Below are positions 57,127-64,000 of a DNA stretch of 64,000 bases, piece after piece. The DNA comes from Rhodeus uyekii (taxonomy: Eukaryota > Chordata > Actinopteri > Cypriniformes > Acheilognathidae): the NCBI GenBank assembly GCA_037043235.1, contig JAWRVZ010000074.1, positions 2,441,501 through 2,505,500 of the forward strand, read 5' to 3'. Below the pieces are notes generated by a model. It was given only the letters and a program-made list of their open reading frames with translations. It was not told the DNA's origin and did not search any database. The position numbers and the translations under genes are program-made. Positions within the stretch are counted from its first letter, which is position 1; every line of letters starts with the position of its first letter.

Positions 57127-57290
57127 AAGCTTTCCTGTAGCTCAAACAGTAGAGTTTTGTGCTTACAACTCCAAGGTCATGCGTTCGATTTCAAGTAAAA
57201 GCAAGAACTGATTAGAATATCAATATGTACCTTGAATGCAATGTAAGTCTCTTTGGATAAAATAGTCTGCCATATGTTTTGAGTTTTAGA
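57127..57290 (+). repeat. tRNA-derived SINE
   Basis: An A-box region GTAGCTCAAACAGTAGAG at about 57137-57154 and a B-box GCGTTCGATTTC at 57180-57191 are at tRNA spacing. They are followed by a body and the tail TGCAATGTAAGTCTCTTTGG then ATAAAATAGTCTGCC, the 3' end shared by many fish SINEs and their partner LINEs. Degraded relative to the family, so probably silent. Confidence 0.85.
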
Positions 57291-57374
57291 CCATCACAGT
57301 GAAGACCAAGAGAGTACAGCGAGGACCTTTTGGCCTCTTTCTGACAGCTTTTTAGAGGCCTGTTTGAAGGTCAA

Positions 57375-57769
57375 TGTCACGGAACATAAACGGGAGGACT
57401 CACGTGCAAGGATATTTTAATAACATAAATGAACATAAACACACAAAAGAAACACCCACGAGGGGGAAAATAGTAACTTAAACATAATAACAAAACACTC
57501 AAGGAACATGAACAAACCGGAATATCGGGAACACTACACACAGGAGACACAGGCATGGAAGACAACGACGCGACGCTGGACAGCAAACACTGAGGGCTAT
57601 TTATAAGACACATGAGGGAAGGTAGTGATGAGAGACAGCTGGGAATGATTATGGGAAACAAGGAGGCGGGGCAGACACTAACGAGACAAACACAAAGGAG
57701 AGAGAGCAGTGCCACGGTTCTGTCCACTAGAACATGAATAACACTGTAAACCGAGACAGAACCGTGACA
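57375..57769 (-). mobile_element. 3' LTR of an LTR retrotransposon
   Basis: The 395-bp unit starts TGTCACGG and ends CCGTGACA. Immediately to its right, the complement of a polypurine tract (CTACCCCCCCTTTAAGG, 57770-57786) marks it as the 3' LTR of a minus-strand element, although the tract is separated from it by only a few bases. The left flank is GTCAA; no partner 5' LTR exists in the window. Confidence 0.8.
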
Positions 57770-57785
57770 CTACCCCCCCTTTAAG

Positions 57786-58412
57786 GAATTACTGAAGACC
57801 AGGGAAGGGAGGGGGGAGGGATAGAAGAAAAAGAAAAGAAAACACGGCTCCATGAAACAGTAAACATATGAAAAGTCCACAACCTGGAAAGCAAAAACAA
57901 AAATTAATCATAGTCTAGGAAGGGGCCGGTGGAATGAGCCAAGGAGGCTCGACCGGTTCGAAGTTCCTGGCAGAGGACCAGGGAAGAACCGATGGATCAG
58001 GCGGGGCCGGCGGGTTAAGCCAGGTGGGCTCCGGTAGGGCCGGCGGATCAGGCGGGGCTGGCGGGTTGAGCCAGGTAGGCTCAGGGAGAACCGGAAGGTC
58101 TGGCCGCAAGAGTTCAGGGTCTGGCCGCAAGAGTTCGGGGGTGGCCTGCGAATCGGGCAGCAAGGGTTCAAGGTTCAGGGCGAGCAGTCTCGGTGGTGCC
58201 GGCAGGGCGAGCAGTCTCGGTGGTGCCGGCAGGGCGAGCAGTCTCGGTGGCGCCGGCAGGGCGAGCAGTCTCGGGGCAGCCTCCGGGACTGACGGATCGG
58301 AGGAGGCCCTTTTCCTCCTCCTCCACTTACGAAGACGGCGAGCGGGCTCTGCGACGGCGGCCTCCTGCCCGGCGGCGGGCTCTGCGACGGCGTGGTGAAA
58401 CGATCTGAAATT
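57786..58412 (-). pseudogene. LTR-retrotransposon 3' coding remnant with 27-bp repeats
   Basis: A minus-strand frame of 170 codons (58427-57915) contains RRLRKWRRRKRASSDPSVP, a basic stretch followed by LLALPAPPR repeated about four times (27-bp period, 58178-58285) and then proline-rich repeats (LNPPAPPDP). It resembles the piece at 23532-23912. It lies just upstream of the polypurine tract, so it is the C-terminal part of the element's last ORF. Function unknown; homology ends at about 58412. Confidence 0.6.
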
Positions 58413-60799
58413 CACCCAACAGTCCATATGGTTTAATGTGAAGAATTATCATACAATGTTATACATGTTTGGTATCATTTGAAATATCTAAGTGTGACTG
58501 ATACAAAGGTCCTACTCCCATAAGAAGCAAACCACAGGTGTTAAAGGTTAAAGAGTTTAGTAATGTCTGACTTATTTGGGATAGGCTTGCACTTCCAAGG
58601 TCTTCCATGCTAATTATCGCCTGTTATCAAGAACCAAAAGGTCCATTGTTATGTTTACACTTCAAAGAAGTTCCTGGCCTGGTCTGGGTTATTTAAGGGA
58701 AGGTTTCAGAATGCTCATGACTGCTCTGTCTTGTGGTGGTCAGATTCATTCATGATGCTGAGTTTCTCAACAGACACTCTGCATAGTGGATTCTTCTAGA
58801 CAATTGTAACCAAGATCAATGTTCAGTGCCTATTAGACACTTAACATTACGTATTTTACTAAGTTCAGGTATGCATCTTTTACTCTTTCCGAGCATTTGA
58901 TGTTTGTATTGATTATCTTTTAATTTGATTATGTAATTGGCACAATACATTTACCTGAATGTTAATAAATTGTTACGTTTGATTCTATTCCGTCTTACTC
59001 TGAAATTATTCACTTCAGTAGATTACGCTGCATCCTTTGTTACCGCAAATCTGTGTCCCTGTTAAATAACTTTAGCCATAACCTCTGATTAATGTCGGAC
59101 TGGAGAGTTTGTGACCGTGAGATCCGCATACCGGCCAGCATGAGACTCTGTGCGACACTGAGACCCGAAAGAACGAGTGTAATAAGAGTTAAGAGTTCGA
59201 TAGAATAGTCAAACGTATATTTACCAAATTATTATACTAATGACCGACGACCAATTGGCTTTCTAAAATCAACTCGCGGTCATATTTAAACATGGAGTCA
59301 GACAATAAGCGAGTGCAAATTCGCCGTGACTGAAAAGACCGAACGTGCAGTGATCCTTCACCCGTTCCTCGGAAACCGTCGTTGGACCAAGCCGAGAAGC
59401 CCCCCTTTACAATAGTATGAATTTAATCCAAGCGTACTACATACAACATGTTGTCATTGTTATGTGACCTAGCAGCATCAGGTGCATTGCCTCACTGCCA
59501 TTTTCAAATTGTCTGCCATGGCCTCATGATATAGTGAAGTGTCCATCCTTAGCACACTTCAAAAATGTTGCAATTTTTTTCAACTTCTTTTTATGTGAAT
59601 TCAGACATACTACTATTTTCACTATGTACTATAGTGGGAAAGCATGTGATTTCATATTCAGCCACTCTTTGCATACAAATGGGGTTGCATGTGCCAACCA
59701 AGTAACTTCCATTTACAATTTTAAGAATGTAATTGTATAGGTCTCTCCAGGTTCAATCGACTTGTTTAGTCTTACTTCACATTTCATATCTTCTTACCAA
59801 TGATAAAAGCAATACACTCAGGATGTGATGTGATGCCTCTGTCATCGTGATTAAAATATTAGTATCCAGAACTAAGCTTAATTTAAATGTGTAATATGAA
59901 TAAATGTTGTTAATAAACAACTATTTAGATATAGTTTTATATAAAAAGGGCCATATCTGTCTTATTTATAGCAGTGATCTGGGTCTCATGTTGCTTACCG
60001 TTGAGACTGCCAATTGGTGCTCTTACTTAGTGAGCTCAGCTGCTCTCTGTGGACAACAGCATAGAGAACATTAATGAGGTCATATGAAGAGTCACTGTTT
60101 TTTTATAATAAATAAAAACAGTGCTCAAATCAAAGGTTTTAAATTGGTTCCAGATGTTAATCATTTGCTTGTTCTTATCACAGGAAATCTCTAGTACTAA
60201 ATCCCTGAAGGATCTCTGGTAATAACATTGATTTCTGTGAGTTATTTGTGGAATTCTTCTATGTGGTCTATTAAATGCCCATGCTCTCTAATCATGGAGG
60301 ACCTCTCAGTCTCTTTTACTGATGATTCCGGCTTATGCAAGGCCATGCACGTTGAGCTTTTTTTTTTTTTCTTTTTTTTTACAGAGAATCAAATGTTAAT
60401 GTCTGCAACTCTAACCACTGAAAAAGCAAACACTGATCACCAAAATAACTTAAATTCCCACATGATGTGTGAGAACGTCTAATGGAGCTCCTTTACTGAT
60501 CCACACATCTAGCAGAACAGCTTATCAATATGTCATCAACATGAGGTTTCATGTGAAATAAGTGCACAAAGAAGCAACTATGCAGTACAATTTCTTACAT
60601 TATCTGGACTATTAAAATACTAGTATCACATATAAACTACTTGACTTGTTTTTTCAAATGGGACATTTCATCAACTTATGAGAAAAGTAAATTATAAATG
60701 AGTAAACTTTAAACAGTCAATTATAAATTATAAGGTCAGGATGGTATAAGGTCATAAACACCATGAAAGCAAGGCTCCATTATGCCTTTCATTAATGGC
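58413..60799. other. Unassigned DNA, possible LTR and leader at 58430-59410
   Basis: A TATA-like TTATTTAAGG near 58688 and TTAATAAATTG near 58962, then a leader-like segment, suggest an LTR with downstream sequence, but ends and partner are not found. 59410-60800 is AT-rich with a poly-T run near 60359-60380; no gene. Confidence 0.25.
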
Positions 60800-61235
60800 T
60801 TAGGCTGGTGGAGGTGGTGGCGGCATGACGGTGGGGGGGATATGTCCATGTTTTGGGCCCCTCTATAGCATCGTTTAAATACCACAGCCTTCCTGAGTAT
60901 CATTGTGACCATGTCCATTCCTTCATGAGCACAGTGTACCCATTTTCTGATGTCTACTTCAAGCAGGATAATGCCACAAAGCTCAAATCGTCTGAAACTG
61001 GTTTCTCAAACATGACAAGAGCTCACTATTCTCCAATGGCCTCCACAGTCATGAGATCTCAATTCAATTGGGATATATTGGAATGAGACATTCAAATCAT
61101 GGATATGCTGCTGAAAAACTGTGTGATGCCATCATTTGCATATGGACCAAGATCTCAGAAGAAATTTTATCAGAACCTTGTTGAACCCATGTTACAAAGA
61201 ATTAAGGCAGTACTTTCATGTCTGCACATTTTAGA
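60800..61235 (+). pseudogene. Tc1-like transposase C-terminal relic
   Basis: Plus-strand frames read GGGDMSMFWAP-like then EYHCDHVHSFMSTVYPFSDV and YFKQDNATKLKSSE, the QDNA motif carrying the second catalytic aspartate of Tc1 transposases, then worn remains of the PxDLNPIE region (one stop at 61084) and KKFYQNLVEPMLQRIKAVLS. The third catalytic residue is lost. Confidence 0.75.
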
Positions 61236-62390
61236 GCTATGTTTAAAGCATATAAATACAAACTATATGCAGTTCTTCAATAATTTTCAAGAATCTAAAA
61301 CTCTTTATACAGGTTCGCAGAATATTGGATGAAATGATGTGCCATCTTGTGGTTATCTTGGGAGCTTGAACCAGTATATTTGTGAAAATATATTATGACA
61401 ATAATGTTGTTGTTGTTTTTTTTTAGCGTACATTTTGTTTAATTGTTAAAAATGGCATAGAAATGTATTCATTATCTACTATAGCCTACATAATGCTAGG
61501 CCGTTACTATGCTATATGTATTGGTTAAGGGTGACTTCCATTCACTGTTACTGAAACTGTAATGTTTTTTGAAAAGGCGTTCGCTTATGTAAAACTCACC
61601 ACCACAATGTTAGTGCATTACTATACTACTACTGTTCTTGGTGGTTTCTAGCTTATTGCTATGTCTTTGCTTGTTTAATAGTGTGTTTTGAGTGGTTTCT
61701 AGATGAATATTTACTTCACTACCTAATGATATTCTGGTCTGTAGATTTGACTCGGATCCCCTTCCATTTGTTTTGTTGTGTGTGTTTGTGTGTTCTCATC
61801 TGCTAGGTAAAATAGGTATTTTCCCTTATGTAAGGTATCATTCAAATAGTTAACCCTGAGTATGAGAAATTTTAGCAAAATAATACTGAATGCTGGGACT
61901 GGGAAAAAACATTGTCAGTGTTACTAGCAGGGGGCACTGTTGATCCACAGCTCTAAACCTTTACTTTTTGGGTGAGCAGATTAAAAAAAAATAATAATAA
62001 TAATCTAGAGCCTTTTGTCTGTTTTGGCCACAATTTTATTCCATTTATATGAAATTAAATAACTGGAGTTAATTTCTCTTGATAAGCTATATAAATATAC
62101 AGTTACCCTAAAAATATTTTGACATTTAAGTCACATTTAAAAAATGTTATTTCACTAGATTCAAAATATCAAATGCATCTGCAAAGTAATAACATTAGCA
62201 ATTTTCTCAGAAATAACCACTATAATCAAATGATTTCAAAGTGGTTTGTCTAGATAAAGTTCACATCAAGTAAAGTTCTTCACACAAGCTTTCCATTACT
62301 ATTTGACAACCATATTGCCATATTGCCTTCTTTTCAAACGTAACTGAATGGTGTACTTGTGTGAAATAAATATTATTTGGTGTTATAGAT
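61236..62390. other. Unassigned AT-rich DNA
   Basis: Nothing recognised; a short TAA run lies at about 61990-62003. Confidence 0.5.
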
Positions 62391-62393
62391 GTA

Positions 62394-62458
<65 letters not shown>
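62391..62458. repeat. (TA)n microsatellite
   Basis: Over 30 TA units with a few G interruptions at the start. Confidence 0.95.
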
Positions 62459-62461
<3 letters not shown>

Positions 62462-63083
62462 ATGGAAGTACCATTATAAATAATGTGTAAGTGTAACTTA
62501 AACGTCCAAATACTTTTTGACCCAAATTTACTTTTTAAGAACTGTACCATAAGAATACTGCTCGGAAAGTTCTAAGTATGTTTAGATTTGGCCCAATTAA
62601 ATGTTTTTAACACCCAATAAAACATTATAGGGAAAATATGGCATGTTATTTTATGAATTGCATTTGGCCTGTGTTCACACATACTGTATAATCATTTTTG
62701 GATGGTTTGCTTCAGACACTCTTTGGCCTGGTCTAAATGTATGTGTGTTTCAGAAATAATAGACATGCTGACAGCAATGACAGGTTACATTGTGTATTAA
62801 AATGATAGGTTTTCCTGTCTATAGTAACAATTATGACCGGGAACATATTTGAGACCAGTTTGAGTTCACTTCAAAGGGCTGCTTTTCTCCAATCATTTTG
62901 AGTGTGCCTTCCAATTTCCTCACTAAAATATGTTCTATTAATCCTGCAGTCCTCTGAATACAATGCATCAATCAAAAAAGATTTGCTCTCATGTCCCCCT
63001 GCTATAGAACACAGATCCTCACATAGAGCCCTATTAGTAGTAATGAAATATGAATGGCTCTAGCTGCTGCTCTGGTAGTGAAG

Positions 63084-63086
<3 letters not shown>
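62459..63086. other. Unassigned AT-rich DNA
   Basis: Nothing recognised. Confidence 0.5.

Positions 63087-63118
<32 letters not shown>
63087..63118. repeat. (CA)n microsatellite
   Basis: About 16 CA units. Confidence 0.95.
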
Positions 63119-63120
<2 letters not shown>

Positions 63121-64000
63121 TTGTGAAAGCTGTTCTAGCAAAATCCTAATCTCAGCCTAATAAACTAAATCTGAAGTACTGCCCAAGGATATGGTTTTAT
63201 ATTGCAACCATCACAAATGGCCAGTGTTTACTTACTGATTATTTCATTTTGAATTATATGGTTGAATCCATGGAAAAAGCATTGCAAAGCAGAGATTTTA
63301 TAGTGTGGTTTCAATTTAACAGGGTACTCAAATTGTAGATAACACAGTTGAGTTTTTGTTAAAAACACTCAATTCCCAGCTTTGTTTCATCATTACTTTG
63401 AAGAAACCGTTCTGTTTCTTGGAAGATTGTTGTATTCTTAGTTATGCTTACATTACATTATTACATTACAACCTAAACATTCCACCCAAAACATCTGCAC
63501 ATATCTCATGTTTGTGCAATGGATATGAATGGTGGCTTGAAAATGGGGCATAGAGACACCAGCTTTGGATGAAAGTATTGATAAGATACAATAATTTTGA
63601 ATTTTGCATAAAGGTGAAACATTTCCCAAAGCAGAATTCAAAATGAGTCCATGTGGTCTTGATTTGAGACCGATTACTGTCTGTGAAGTGCTTCATGTAC
63701 ATTTAAAATGGACAATGTCTGGCACCAACTCGTAACGGAGAAGAGAGGAAGTCAAATAATATTTTACGTTTTCATACAGCTGTTAAAATGTTTGCTTTTG
63801 CTATGGTGTTTCATTAATAACACCAAATTCAAGAATACAAAGACAAGAGAGATATATTAAAAAAAATAATTATATATATATATATATATATATATAAAGC
63901 TGCTTGGTCTTCTGTGTGAGCTGTGCTTCATAAACTATTGACAGTTGACAATAGTTTTAACCTTTTTTGCAGAAAAATCTCACTCACATTTTGCTAATAT
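63119..64000. other. Unassigned AT-rich DNA with (TA)n
   Basis: A TA run at about 63870-63896 is the only structure seen. No gene. Confidence 0.5.

Noticed and set aside
57934..58398. Plus-strand glycine/serine-rich frame
   Set aside because: Antisense of the 27-bp repeats of the LTR-element fragment.
58430..59410. Endogenous retrovirus LTR and leader
   Set aside because: TATA- and AATAAA-like motifs only; no paired LTR, primer site or coding motif, so left as unassigned.

Overview
This window looks like vertebrate, almost certainly teleost and probably cyprinid, nuclear DNA. Spliced host genes are not evident, and nearly everything recognisable is a transposable element: non-LTR retrotransposons of the L2, Tx1 and Rex1/Babar types, tyrosine-recombinase (YR) retrotransposons of the DIRS and Ngaro types, Ty3/Gypsy-like fragments and solo LTRs, hAT, Tc1/mariner and pogo/Tigger DNA transposons, a tRNA-derived SINE, and microsatellites. 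The organism call rests on recalled family resemblance, not on a database search.

Layout. 0.46-6.2 kb: a 5'-truncated L2 on the minus strand, split in its 3' UTR by a degraded DIRS (DIRS A, 969-4791). 7.2-11.9 kb: a Tx1-clade LINE on the minus strand whose 3' end abuts a (GA)n/(TC)n microsatellite. 11.9-20.2 kb: a second L2 on the minus strand, cut in its coding region by a well-preserved DIRS (DIRS B, about 13780-18818) with inverted terminal repeats and an internal complementary region. 20.2-30.4 kb: a long hairpin, a hAT element holding a Tigger-like MITE, LTR-retrotransposon and LINE remnants including a chromodomain Ty3/Gypsy piece, and a solo LTR. 31.9-35.1 kb: a Tc1-like relic broken by a short DIRS (DIRS C, 32093-33873) and a hAT element (33913-34583). 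35.2-36.5 kb: a DIRS relic (D) broken by a truncated Rex1 copy. 37.7-42.9 kb: a Ngaro-like element with split direct repeats in the order A1-internal-B1-A2-B2. 43-52 kb: solo LTRs, a MITE and Tc1 fragments in AT-rich unique-looking DNA. 52.1-55.5 kb: a probably full-length Rex1/Babar-clade LINE with one uninterrupted 1005-codon ORF. 55.9-64 kb: a pogo-type transposase relic, a SINE, the 3' end of an LTR element, a Tc1-like transposase relic and microsatellites.

The main result is that several insertions can be resolved to single bases. Three DIRS copies (A, B, C) insert at the same trinucleotide (GTT on the element's sense strand, AAC on the other) in three unrelated targets, without target duplication, and the same triplet sits at the centre of the internal complementary region of B and C. 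The Ngaro-like element shows an equivalent five-base core (AAATG) at its two outer ends and its B1/A2 junction. Two DIRS copies from different subfamilies also carry a homologous tRNA-like module with A and B boxes at tRNA spacing, which is the feature here I would least expect from the family descriptions I know.
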